A DNA stretch of 41,659 nucleotides from an uncultured Collinsella sp. (GTDB taxonomy: Bacteria > Actinomycetota > Coriobacteriia > Coriobacteriales > Coriobacteriaceae). The notes beneath the pieces are model-generated. The model saw nothing but the letters and a program-made list of their open reading frames with translations, did no database searches and had not been told where the DNA came from. Below, in pieces: positions 1 through 7,697 of the stretch; the first letter of the stretch is position 1, and the number at the start of each line of letters is the position of its first letter. Both the position numbers and the translations under genes were made by a program. The stretch is taken from assembly GCA_900549025.1 (NCBI GenBank), contig URMZ01000013.1, positions 1-41,659 on the forward strand, in the 5' to 3' direction.

Positions 1-30
1 GGGGGAGGCCTCGCGGCCTCCCCCTTTTTG
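1..30 (+). terminator. Intrinsic terminator of a gene upstream of the window
   Basis: A perfect 10-bp stem (GGGGGAGGCC with GGCCTCCCCC, loop TCGC) is followed directly by five T. It closes a + strand transcript that begins outside the window. Confidence 0.85.
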
Positions 31-96
31 CGTTGTATACACGTTGTACTTTGGGACCTAGTTCCCCCGTATGCGCTCTTACTGTTTGGCTGTATT

Positions 97-127
97 TTGA
101 GTTCTTCTAGTGTATTTGAGCGATAAT
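97..127 (+). promoter_or_regulatory. Possible promoter of coaE
   Basis: TTGAGT (97-102) and GATAAT (122-127) resemble -35 and -10 boxes. The spacing is 19 bp, slightly long. The 125 bases between the terminator at 1-30 and coaE hold nothing else I recognise. Confidence 0.3.
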
Positions 128-155
128 TACTCGCATTGGCGTTAGGGAGGGCTTG

Positions 156-797
156 ATGTTTACCGTATTTGTCTTGGGCAATATTGCTTCGGGTAAGTCG
201 ACTGCCTGCCGCTATTTCGAATCTCGTGGCGCTATGCTTATCGATCTGGATGAGCTTGCAAAATCTCTGTATGTGCCGGGCTCTGATATCGTCAATACTC
301 TCGCGGATGAATTCGGTTGGGACATTTTGGATGAGGAAGGCGGCATTCGCCGCAGCATCCTCGCTTCTCGAGCCTTCGCTTCTCCTGATTCGGTCGCACG
401 TCTCAATGGCATCGTGCATCCCGTTCTGATTGAACAGCTTTCGCTTAGGATTCTCGATCCGGTTTGTTGTACGGTTTCGTCTCCCCGTTATTCCTTTGCG
501 GTAGTCGAGGTTTCTGCTCCGACTGGTTTTGAGGATGCATTTGGTTTGGCTGATGAAATTCTGGTCATCAGCGCCCCTTTATCAGTTCGTCGCGAGCGCG
601 CTATTCAACGTGGTATGGAGCCATCTGATTTCGATGCCCGTTCTGCTTGCCAGCCCGAAGAGTCTGCGCTGTGCAATCTCGCTGCAACGGTGATTGACAA
701 TGCGGCAGGCGATAACTCGCTCTTTGAACAACTGGACGCATGGCTTGCGCGCCATGGGTTCCGGGATGTAGCGGATAAGGAGGAGGCCGATGCCTAA
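156..797 (+). CDS. coaE: Dephospho-CoA kinase
   Basis: Catalyses the last step of coenzyme A synthesis, ATP-dependent phosphorylation of the 3'-OH of dephospho-CoA, in the cytosol. The 213-aa product has the P-loop GNIASGKST at residues 8-16, a DLDELAK segment near residue 32 in the place of the family's conserved Asp region, and the typical HPVL segment. Length suits the family (about 200 aa). ATG 156 was chosen over TTG 153 because AGGGAGG at 144-150 sits 5 nt before it. The stop overlaps the start of the next gene by 8 bp, so the two are probably translationally coupled. The C-terminal third is less conserved than the P-loop half. Confidence 0.9.
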   Translation: MFTVFVLGNIASGKSTACRYFESRGAMLIDLDELAKSLYVPGSDIVNTLADEFGWDILDEEGGIRRSILASRAFASPDSVARLNGIVHPVLIEQLSLRILDPVCCTVSSPRYSFAVVEVSAPTGFEDAFGLADEILVISAPLSVRRERAIQRGMEPSDFDARSACQPEESALCNLAATVIDNAAGDNSLFEQLDAWLARHGFRDVADKEEADA

Positions 798-1371
798 GAC
801 ACGTTTCCTTACATGGTATCGCCTTATACCGCTGACTGCCGTTTTTGCCTTCGGCCTTATCTCATTCGTTTACTCGTATGCTCCTGCCGCTTTCTTTAAG
901 CCGCTGTATCCGATTGACTACGAGGCGTATGTAAAGCAATCCAGTATTTCGCATAATCTGGATCCGTATCTGGTGTGCGCTGTCATTAAGTCGGAATCGA
1001 ATTGGGATCCCGAGGCCGAGTCGAATCAGGGTGCTCAGGGATTAATGCAGCTGATGCCCGAGACTGCCCAGGATATGATCGCCAAGGGCCTTGTCGACGG
1101 TGGCGAGTATTCGGCCGACAACCTTAACGATCCGGCTACGAATATCGAGTTTGGCTGTGCGTATCTCTCGTATCTTCTAGCGTATTTTAACGGGTCGACT
1201 GACAGTGCCATTGCCGCCTATAACGCCGGCATGGGCAATGTCGACGGATGGGCGCAGCAGAGTACGTCGCTTCATAATGCAATCACCTTTCCCGAGACGC
1301 AGGCGTATCTGATTCGTGTCAATAATGCCTGGGCTCGCTACAAGACCCTCTATCCCGATCGGTTCGTATAG
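790..1371 (+). CDS. Membrane-anchored lytic transglycosylase (SLT domain)
   Basis: Cleaves the MurNAc-GlcNAc bond of peptidoglycan, forming 1,6-anhydro ends. The 193-aa protein has an uncleaved-looking N-terminal membrane segment at about residues 12-30, then a Slt-type lysozyme-like domain. The catalytic Glu is E69 in AVIKSESNW. The motif GAQGLMQLMP (81-90) follows, then AAYNAG near residue 143. It consists of little more than the anchor and the catalytic domain, resembling the small YjbJ/SleB-neighbour transglycosylases rather than Slt70. ATG 790 is preceded by AAGGAGG (778-784) and overlaps coaE by 8 bp. The specific cell-wall role (growth, division or secretion-system assembly) cannot be read from the sequence. 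Confidence 0.88.
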   Translation: MPKTRFLTWYRLIPLTAVFAFGLISFVYSYAPAAFFKPLYPIDYEAYVKQSSISHNLDPYLVCAVIKSESNWDPEAESNQGAQGLMQLMPETAQDMIAKGLVDGGEYSADNLNDPATNIEFGCAYLSYLLAYFNGSTDSAIAAYNAGMGNVDGWAQQSTSLHNAITFPETQAYLIRVNNAWARYKTLYPDRFV

Positions 1372-1397
1372 GACTATGCCTGCCGCCTGCGTATACT
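1369..1397 (+). promoter_or_regulatory. Possible promoter of uvrB
   Basis: A good -10 box TATACT lies at 1392-1397. The -35 at 17-bp spacing (TAGGAC, 1369-1374) is poor. I see no LexA-type CGAAC-N4-GTTCG box in this gap. Confidence 0.35.
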
Positions 1398-1422
1398 GCA
1401 GATATATGAGTTAGGAGTATCC

Positions 1423-3663
1423 ATGGCGGAATTTGAAGTAGAACGCGTTGGTGGTGAACTTAAGCGCTTTGGCGTTGAAGGCTCTGACGTGCCGTTTAAG
1501 GTCGTGTCTCCCTATGAGCCTGCCGGTTCCCAGCCTAAGGCCATTGAGTCGCTTGTGCAGGGCGTGAGGGACGGAGACCGCTATCAGGTTTTGCTGGGCG
1601 TGACTGGTTCGGGCAAGACCTTCACGATGGCAAAGACTATTGAGGCCCTGGGAAAGCCGACGCTGGTCATGGCTCCGAATAAAACGCTCGCCGCTCAGCT
1701 TGCGAGCGAGCTCAAAGAGTTCTTTCCCAACAACGCTGTGGTCTACTTCGTCTCGTACTATGACTACTATCAGCCCGAGGCGTATGTGCCGCAAAGCGAT
1801 ACATATATCGAGAAAGACTCCTCGATTAACGAAGAGGTCGAGATGCTGCGACATCAGGCGACCGCATCGCTGCTCTCTCGACGCGATGTGATCGTTGTCG
1901 CATCGGTCTCGTGTATCTATGGCATTGGCTCTCCTGAGGACTATGCGGGTCTGGCTCCAAACGTCGACAAAAAGGTGCCGCTCGAGCGCGATGACTTTAT
2001 CCATGCACTTATCGACATTCAATATGATCGCAATGACTATGACCTGGCACGCGGCACGTTCCGCGTGCGCGGCGATGTTGTCGACGTGTATCCGCCTTAT
2101 GCCGAGCATCCGTTGCGGTTTGAGTTCTTTGGCGATGAGGTCGAGCTGATTGCCGAGATCGATGAGGTCACCGGTGAGATGCTTCGTGAGTACGAGGCCA
2201 TCCCCGTATGGCCGGCATCGCACTACGTGACCGAGAAGCCGAAGGTCAAGGCGGCTCTGAAATCGATCAGCGAAGAGTGCGAGAAGCGCGTGGCGGAGCT
2301 CAAGGCGACCGACAAGTTGCTCGAGGCGCAGCGTCTGCAGCAGCGCACCGATTATGATCTTGAGATGCTCGAGACGATGGGCTTTTGCAACGGCATCGAG
2401 AACTACTCGCGTCATCTGGATGGTCGCAAGCCGGGCGAGCCGCCGTTTACCCTAATCGATTACTTTCCCAAGGATATGCTCTGCATCATCGATGAGAGCC
2501 ATGTGACGGTGCCGCAGATTCGCGGTATGCACGAAGGTGACCGCTCGCGTAAGGTGACACTGGTGGAACACGGTTTTCGCCTGCCCTCGGCGCTCGATAA
2601 CCGCCCGCTTCGTTTCGATGAGTTTGAGGCAAGGATACCCCAGTTCATCTACGTTTCGGCAACACCGGGCGACTATGAGCTGCGGGTGAGCCAGAACGAC
2701 GTTGAGCAGATTATTCGTCCGACCGGTCTGCTCGATCCCAAGATCGATGTGCGTCCGGTTCGCGGTCAGATTGACGATCTTGAGGACGAGATTCGCGAGC
2801 GCGTTGCCCGCAAGGAGCGCGTGCTGGTGACCACGTTGACCAAGCGCATGGCCGAGGACCTGACCGACCATCTGCTCGACGCGGGCATTAAGGTCAATTA
2901 CATGCACTCTGATACGGCGACAATGGACCGTGTCGAGATCCTGCGAACGCTGCGCGAGGGCAAGATCGATGTCCTCGTTGGCATCAACCTGCTTCGCGAG
3001 GGCTTGGATCTCCCCGAGGTCTCACTGGTGGCAATTCTCGATGCCGATAAGGAAGGCTTCTTGCGCAACCGCCGTTCGCTGATTCAGACGATTGGCCGCG
3101 CGGCCCGTAACGCCGATGGCGAAGTCATCATGTATGCGGACGTTGTGACCGATTCGATGAAAGAGGCCATCGAGGAGACGCGGCGCCGCCGCGAGATTCA
3201 GATGGCATATAACGAAGAGCATGGCATTGTGCCCAAGACGGTGCGCAAAGCCATCAACGACATCTCAAGTTTTATTGCCGAGGCCGAAAAAACCGTGGGT
3301 TCCAAGGGGCGCTCGAAGGGCGACTCCCTTGGCCATGGCGCATTCTATACGCCTGATGAGTCGGGCGAGGGCGGCGTGCCGGAAACGGTGGCACCCGAGC
3401 AGACACTTGCGGAGCAGTTGGAAGAACTGCCGCATGACGAGCTTGTGCGGATCGTCGAAACCATGGAAGAGGATATGCGCAACGCTTCTGCCGCCATGGA
3501 CTTTGAGGAGGCGGCGCGCCTGCGCGATGCCGTCGTTCAGATTCGGGCGATGCTCGAGGGTGCGTCTGAGGACGAGACGATCGAGCGCTTACGTTCGCAG
3601 GCCCGCAAGGGTTCCACGTTCGCATCGGGCAGAAAACGCCAGGGTGCACGGTTTAAGAAATAG
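1423..3663 (+). CDS. uvrB: Excinuclease ABC subunit B
   Basis: DNA damage-verifying helicase-like ATPase of nucleotide excision repair. It is loaded by UvrA and then recruits UvrC for incision. The 746-aa protein shows Walker A GVTGSGKT (59-66), the beta-hairpin [12 protein letters not shown] (112-123) that inserts between the strands, and a DESH Walker B box at 357-360. The C-terminal UvrC-binding (UVR) coiled region, containing [11 protein letters not shown], lies at about 660-705. It is roughly 70 residues longer than E. coli UvrB: a polar linker (about 625-660, rich in Gly, Ser and Glu) precedes the UVR motif, and a basic tail follows it. The start has TTAGGAG upstream. Its partners uvrA and uvrC lie 6.4 and 11.6 kb downstream. 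Confidence 0.97.
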   Translation: MAEFEVERVGGELKRFGVEGSDVPFKVVSPYEPAGSQPKAIESLVQGVRDGDRYQVLLGVTGSGKTFTMAKTIEALGKPTLVMAPNKTLAAQLASELKEFFPNNAVVYFVSYYDYYQPEAYVPQSDTYIEKDSSINEEVEMLRHQATASLLSRRDVIVVASVSCIYGIGSPEDYAGLAPNVDKKVPLERDDFIHALIDIQYDRNDYDLARGTFRVRGDVVDVYPPYAEHPLRFEFFGDEVELIAEIDEVTGEMLREYEAIPVWPASHYVTEKPKVKAALKSISEECEKRVAELKATDKLLEAQRLQQRTDYDLEMLETMGFCNGIENYSRHLDGRKPGEPPFTLIDYFPKDMLCIIDESHVTVPQIRGMHEGDRSRKVTLVEHGFRLPSALDNRPLRFDEFEARIPQFIYVSATPGDYELRVSQNDVEQIIRPTGLLDPKIDVRPVRGQIDDLEDEIRERVARKERVLVTTLTKRMAEDLTDHLLDAGIKVNYMHSDTATMDRVEILRTLREGKIDVLVGINLLREGLDLPEVSLVAILDADKEGFLRNRRSLIQTIGRAARNADGEVIMYADVVTDSMKEAIEETRRRREIQMAYNEEHGIVPKTVRKAINDISSFIAEAEKTVGSKGRSKGDSLGHGAFYTPDESGEGGVPETVAPEQTLAEQLEELPHDELVRIVETMEEDMRNASAAMDFEEAARLRDAVVQIRAMLEGASEDETIERLRSQARKGSTFASGRKRQGARFKK

Positions 3664-3666
3664 CGA

Positions 3667-3709
3667 ACAGGCCCCGAGTTCCCTGTGGAGCTCGGGGCCT
3701 GTGTCTTTT
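3667..3709 (+). terminator. Intrinsic terminator of uvrB
   Basis: A perfect 12-bp stem (ACAGGCCCCGAG 3667-3678 with its complement 3691-3702) is followed by GTCTTTT. It lies in the short convergent gap between uvrB and the oppositely directed oxidoreductase gene. Confidence 0.85.
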
Positions 3710-3728
3710 GCGTGCTGGAATTCGTGCG

Positions 3729-5369
3729 CTAGAGGTCTGCGATCAGGGCTTCGGCACAACGAATGCCGTCGGTGGCCGCGCTCATGATGCCGCCGGCATA
3801 TCCAGCTCCCTCACCGCAAGGGTAGAGGCCCGGGGTCGACACGGCATGGCACGTTCGGTCTCGGGTGACAGTAACCGGTGAGCTCGAACGAGTCTCCACG
3901 CCGGTAAGAACGGCATCGGGGCGGTCGTAGCCTCGTAGCTTTTTTCCGAGTAGGGGAAGTCCCAGGCGGAGCGACTCGACGATATGCTGCGGCAGGGCTT
4001 CGTCAATTGCCGTCCAGGTCACACCGAGCGGATAGGTGGGCTTTACCTTTCCGGGCGCCTTGCTGGCGCGTCCTGCGAGGAAATCTCCGACGAGCTGTGC
4101 CGGTGCGTTCCAGTTGGAGCCGCCCAGGCGATAGGCGGCCGCCTCGCAGGCACGCTGGAGCTCGATGCCGGCGAGCGGGTCATCGTTGGGAAGGTCCTCA
4201 GGCGTGACGTTAACGAGCAGGGCGGCATTTGCGTTGCGTCCGTCGCGGGCATTGAGGCTAGCGCCGTTGACGCACAGGTGACCCTGCTCGGAAGAGGCGG
4301 CGACAACCTGCCCGCCGGGGCACATGCAAAACGAGAACACGCTGCGGCCGTTGGGAAGATGGGCAACAAGTTTGTAAGGGGCCGCCCCGAGCGCTGGATG
4401 TCCCGCCGAGGCTCCATATTGGGCTCGGTCGATGTCGCGCTGCGGATGCTCGATGCGAACGCCCATGGCAAAGGTCTTTTGTGCGAGGGCCACGTTGTGG
4501 TCCTTAAGGAGCTCAAAAATATCGCGAGCAGAATGCCCGCAGGCGAGGATGAGGTGCTTTGTCTCGATTGGCTCGCAAGCGGCGTCTTGGGACGATTGGA
4601 CATCAATACCGGTAATGGCGCCAGACGCGTCGATGTGAATGTCGACGAGCTTTGTTCGATAACGGACGACACCTCCGAGCTGCTCGATGCGCTGGGATAT
4701 AGCGGTGACAACCGTGGGAAGGATGTCGGAGCCAATGTGCGGCTTGGCATCCCACAGAATATCGCGGGGCGCACCCGCCTCGACGAAGGTTTCGAGGATA
4801 AGGCGATGGGCGGGATTTTTTGTTCCTGTATTGAGCTTGCCGTCCGAGAAGGTCCCCGCGCCGCCCAGACCAAACTGGATATTACTCTCGGGGTCGAGGA
4901 TGCGCTCCTTTAGAAAGAGGTCGATCGCATGCGAGCGGCGAAATGCCGGGTCGCCGCGCTCGATGAGCAAGGGCTTAAGACCTGCTTCGGCAAGGGTGAG
5001 TGCGGCGAAAAGGCCGGCGCATCCGGCACCGATGACGACGGGGCGCTCTTTGGGTGCGCCGGAAACGGGGAAGGGGAATGAAGGCTCATCGTCATCTATC
5101 GCGCGTACGTGCGAGCGGTCACGTTCGGAAACGCTGTCGACCGCCTCTCGCTCGAGGTGGGGACTGGTCAGCTCAACACGAAAGCTCAGGATAAAATGGA
5201 CGTCTCGTTTTTTGCGAGCGTCGATTGACTTGCGGTGGAGCTCGATGGACTTGATCTCGGAGTCCTTGCAACGTAGGACGCGCTTGGCGACTCGCTTGCC
5301 AACAATGAGGCAGGCATTTTCATCGCCGGCTTCATCGAGCGACGCGTTGACTTGGGTGATTTCGATCAT
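3729..5369 (-). CDS. FAD-dependent dehydrogenase of unknown substrate (COG2509-like)
   Basis: A predicted cytosolic flavoprotein of 546 aa. Residues 1-100 form a mixed alpha/beta N-terminal domain of the kind that precedes the Rossmann fold in this family. The dinucleotide-binding motif VVIGAGCAGLFAAL (112-125) comes next, ending in the acidic-end ERGD segment. The C-terminal FAD motif is GLYPCGEGAGYAGG, with IMSAATDGIRCAE. The ATG at 5369 was chosen because a good AAGGAG lies about 7 nt upstream; the frame stays open further upstream to 5492, but that stretch overlaps the neighbouring oxidoreductase and lacks a ribosome site. The substrate is unknown. The neighbour upstream is a second, unrelated FAD enzyme. 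Confidence 0.8.
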   Translation of the reverse strand: MIEITQVNASLDEAGDENACLIVGKRVAKRVLRCKDSEIKSIELHRKSIDARKKRDVHFILSFRVELTSPHLEREAVDSVSERDRSHVRAIDDDEPSFPFPVSGAPKERPVVIGAGCAGLFAALTLAEAGLKPLLIERGDPAFRRSHAIDLFLKERILDPESNIQFGLGGAGTFSDGKLNTGTKNPAHRLILETFVEAGAPRDILWDAKPHIGSDILPTVVTAISQRIEQLGGVVRYRTKLVDIHIDASGAITGIDVQSSQDAACEPIETKHLILACGHSARDIFELLKDHNVALAQKTFAMGVRIEHPQRDIDRAQYGASAGHPALGAAPYKLVAHLPNGRSVFSFCMCPGGQVVAASSEQGHLCVNGASLNARDGRNANAALLVNVTPEDLPNDDPLAGIELQRACEAAAYRLGGSNWNAPAQLVGDFLAGRASKAPGKVKPTYPLGVTWTAIDEALPQHIVESLRLGLPLLGKKLRGYDRPDAVLTGVETRSSSPVTVTRDRTCHAVSTPGLYPCGEGAGYAGGIMSAATDGIRCAEALIADL

Positions 5370-5387
5370 CGAGGTCTCCTTAGAGGC

Positions 5388-5419
5388 AAGAAAGAGGCCG
5401 TCCGGTATCCCAGACGGCC
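5388..5419 (-). terminator. Hairpin with U-rich tail between the two FAD enzyme genes
   Basis: Read on the minus strand, GGCCGTC and GACGGCC form a 7-bp stem with a 10-nt loop, followed by TCTTTCTT. It ends only a few bases before the ribosome site of the downstream gene. It is either the terminator of the upstream oxidoreductase or an attenuator in the leader of the downstream one. A TATAAT box on the minus strand (5439-5434) lies just upstream of it. Confidence 0.6.
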
Positions 5420-5449
5420 CGAATGCGTTTTTGATTATAGACTGCGCGG

Positions 5450-6721
5450 CTACAGGCTGCTTGCAGCGCGAATGCCCGAGAGCCATGCCCACGCAAGGTT
5501 AAAGCCTCCGCAATCGGCGTCGATGTCGAGCGCTTCGCCGCAGACGTAAAGCGGGGCGTCGACAACGCTGCGCGCGCGTAGACTGGGTGTTGAGATGCTC
5601 TCGACAGATATGCCACCACGCGTGACCTGCGCCGAGCGCTCCTCGGCGGTTCCTTCGACGAGCAGCTTAAAGTGCTTGAGGATCGAGACCAGGTGGATGA
5701 CATCGTTGGAGCCTGGATGGCACTGCTCGAACGCTGTGCAGACGACGCGGGAGAGTTGCGGGGCAAGCATACCGTCGAGCCAACGGGGATCGCGGGGCGA
5801 AAAGCCGCCGAGCAGCTCAACGCGCCGGTTAAGCATATCGAGCAACTCGTCTTTAGAGAGGTCGGGGAAAACGTCGAGCAGGATCGTATCGCCGCGCTGG
5901 ATACGACGGGAGAGGTTGAAGACAGCGACGCCCGAGATACCGAAGGTTCGAAACAGCACTTCACCGTCTTCGTGCCAGAGCTCACTGTGGTTGCGGGCGA
6001 GCGTCAAGCGGGCGTGGACGCGCAGGCCATCCAACGTCTTGAGTGCTGCCCGATCGCCGACGACCGTTGCCGATACGGGGCAGAGGATGGGGCGTAGCGA
6101 AGTGAGGGGGAGGCGAAACGTATCGGCGATACCGGTGGGGTTGCCGCCCGTGGCGATAATTACGGCATGTGCCTGCAGGGCCTCGTTCTTGCGAGAGACA
6201 TCGGCGAGCGCTTTCCGAAGCGAGCGGAGCTCCGATTTTCGGTCGTCGTGCTTTTTTGCCTTGAGCGCCCGCGCTGGACGGTCTATTTGGAGTGTCCAGC
6301 CTTCGGAAGCTTTGTGTGCCGAGGCAACGTTGGCTCCGCAGATTAAGGTGATACCCAGGCGGTCGCAAACATTGAGAAGTGCGTTGCGCACCGATTCGGC
6401 GCGAAGGGAGCGCGGGTACAGCCGGCCTTCCTCGGAGGTTGTCATGATGCCCAGCGAGGAGAAGAAACCCATAAGCTCTTGTTCGGGCTGGGGGCCCATG
6501 ACGGATTCGACGAATGCGGGGTGGTTATACCGCTGAGGATCAATCGATTCGTTGGAGAGGTTGCAGCGGCCGTTACCGGTCGCAAGGAGCTTAAGGCCGC
6601 AGGCGACATCGCGCTCAACGATGCAGACGCTTTTGCCAGCGCGTGCGGCCGTAATGGCGGCGGCGAGGCCTGAAGCCCCGCCGCCGATTACCAGGACGTC
6701 ATAGAAGGCGCTCGTGTTCAC
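5450..6721 (-). CDS. HI0933/YhiN-family FAD-binding oxidoreductase
   Basis: A 423-aa cytosolic flavoprotein of the HI0933-like (BaiN-type) family, often annotated as NAD(P)/FAD-dependent oxidoreductase. The N-terminal motif VLVIGGGASGLAAA (9-22) is the Rossmann dinucleotide site. The family-diagnostic GLKLLATGNGRCNLSN follows at 42-57. Near the C-terminus, the segment YVCGEALDIDADCGGFNLAWA is the second FAD contact and is typical of the family. It starts with GTG at 6721, immediately after the mrp stop codon (TAA, 6724-6722), so it is likely translated by coupling from mrp; only a weak GAGG precedes it. In gut bacteria some members (BaiN) act on bile acid intermediates, but this assignment is not justified from sequence alone. 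Confidence 0.85.
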   Translation of the reverse strand: MNTSAFYDVLVIGGGASGLAAAITAARAGKSVCIVERDVACGLKLLATGNGRCNLSNESIDPQRYNHPAFVESVMGPQPEQELMGFFSSLGIMTTSEEGRLYPRSLRAESVRNALLNVCDRLGITLICGANVASAHKASEGWTLQIDRPARALKAKKHDDRKSELRSLRKALADVSRKNEALQAHAVIIATGGNPTGIADTFRLPLTSLRPILCPVSATVVGDRAALKTLDGLRVHARLTLARNHSELWHEDGEVLFRTFGISGVAVFNLSRRIQRGDTILLDVFPDLSKDELLDMLNRRVELLGGFSPRDPRWLDGMLAPQLSRVVCTAFEQCHPGSNDVIHLVSILKHFKLLVEGTAEERSAQVTRGGISVESISTPSLRARSVVDAPLYVCGEALDIDADCGGFNLAWAWLSGIRAASSL

Positions 6722-7552
6722 TTAGACCTCGTCGGTCTCGTGCGGGGTAATAGCCTCGACGGCAGAGACTGCCTTGGGCAACATGCCATCGGGCAGCGCG
6801 GTCTCGACCTCGCCCTTATCGCAGGCCTCGGCGAGTGCCGGATTAATGGGAAGCTGGCCCAAGATGTCGAGGTTATAGCGCTCTGCGACCTCGGGGAGCT
6901 TGCTCTTGCCAAAGACCTCGATCTTCTTGCCGCAGTCGGGGCACTCGATATAGCTCATGTTCTCGACAATGCCCAGAATGGGGACGTTCATCTTCTCGGC
7001 CATGTTGACCGCCTTGGCGACGATCATCGAGACCAGATCCTGCGGGCTCGTGACGATGACGATGCCGTCGACGGGCAGCGACTGGAAGACGGTGAGCGCG
7101 ACATCGCCTGTTCCCGGAGGCATGTCGACCAGCAGGTAGTCGATGGGGCCCCATGAGGTCTCGCTCCAGAACTGCCTAATGGCGCCTGCGATGACCGGAC
7201 CGCGCCAAAGGACGGGGTCGGTCTCGTTTTGGAGCAGCAGGTTGGAGCTCATGACCTTGACGCCGTGCTCGGAGATTTCAGGCAGCATAAGGTTGCCAAG
7301 GGCATGGACGTGGCGTCCGCTCATACCGAACATCTTGGGGATGGAGGGACCGGTGATGTCGGCATCGAGGACGCCGACCTTGTGGCCGTGACGGGCAAGC
7401 TCGGTGGCGATGGCACCGGTGACAAACGACTTGCCGACACCGCCCTTGCCGGAAAGTACGGCGATGACGCGTTTGACCTCGGACAGCGTGTTCTCCTCAA
7501 ATTGCGACGGCGATGTTTGTCCGCCGGCGGCCTGTGCGTGCTCGCAACCCAT
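6722..7552 (-). CDS. mrp: Mrp/NBP35-family Fe-S cluster carrier ATPase
   Basis: A P-loop ATPase of the ApbC/Mrp/NBP35 group that carries and delivers [4Fe-4S] clusters to apo-proteins. The 276-aa protein has the deviant Walker A GKGGVGKS (35-42), DADITGPS (63-70) as switch region, VDMPPGTGD (142-150), and the cluster-binding CPDC pair at 204-207. The N-terminus (MGCEH) has an additional cysteine. There is no DUF59 domain. ATG 7552 has AAAGGAGT 6 nt upstream. A longer open frame runs back to 8104, but it lies inside the lta-type gene in another frame and is not coding. The following gene starts right at its stop, so Mrp and the HI0933-type flavoprotein form an operon. Confidence 0.9.
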   Translation of the reverse strand: MGCEHAQAAGGQTSPSQFEENTLSEVKRVIAVLSGKGGVGKSFVTGAIATELARHGHKVGVLDADITGPSIPKMFGMSGRHVHALGNLMLPEISEHGVKVMSSNLLLQNETDPVLWRGPVIAGAIRQFWSETSWGPIDYLLVDMPPGTGDVALTVFQSLPVDGIVIVTSPQDLVSMIVAKAVNMAEKMNVPILGIVENMSYIECPDCGKKIEVFGKSKLPEVAERYNLDILGQLPINPALAEACDKGEVETALPDGMLPKAVSAVEAITPHETDEV

Positions 7553-7607
7553 GTATGACTCCTTTGTATATGTTGGGGCCGGGGCCCCGTGATGTGACAC
7601 GAGCGTC

Positions 7608-7613
7608 ATTGTA
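7608..7613 (-). promoter_or_regulatory. Possible -10 box of the mrp operon
   Basis: On the minus strand TACAAT lies about 60 bases upstream of the mrp start in the 145-bp gap between the LTA-synthase-like gene and mrp. No good -35 is present. The gap also holds a GC-rich palindrome (GGGGCC then GGGGCCCC, 7575-7588). Confidence 0.3.
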
Positions 7614-7697
7614 CCCTCGTTTGCGAGCGGGAGCCATTTACGATGCATTTGGGCCGAGCGTGCTTGCAATACGATGGGTCCAAGCGAATGGGCGGGC

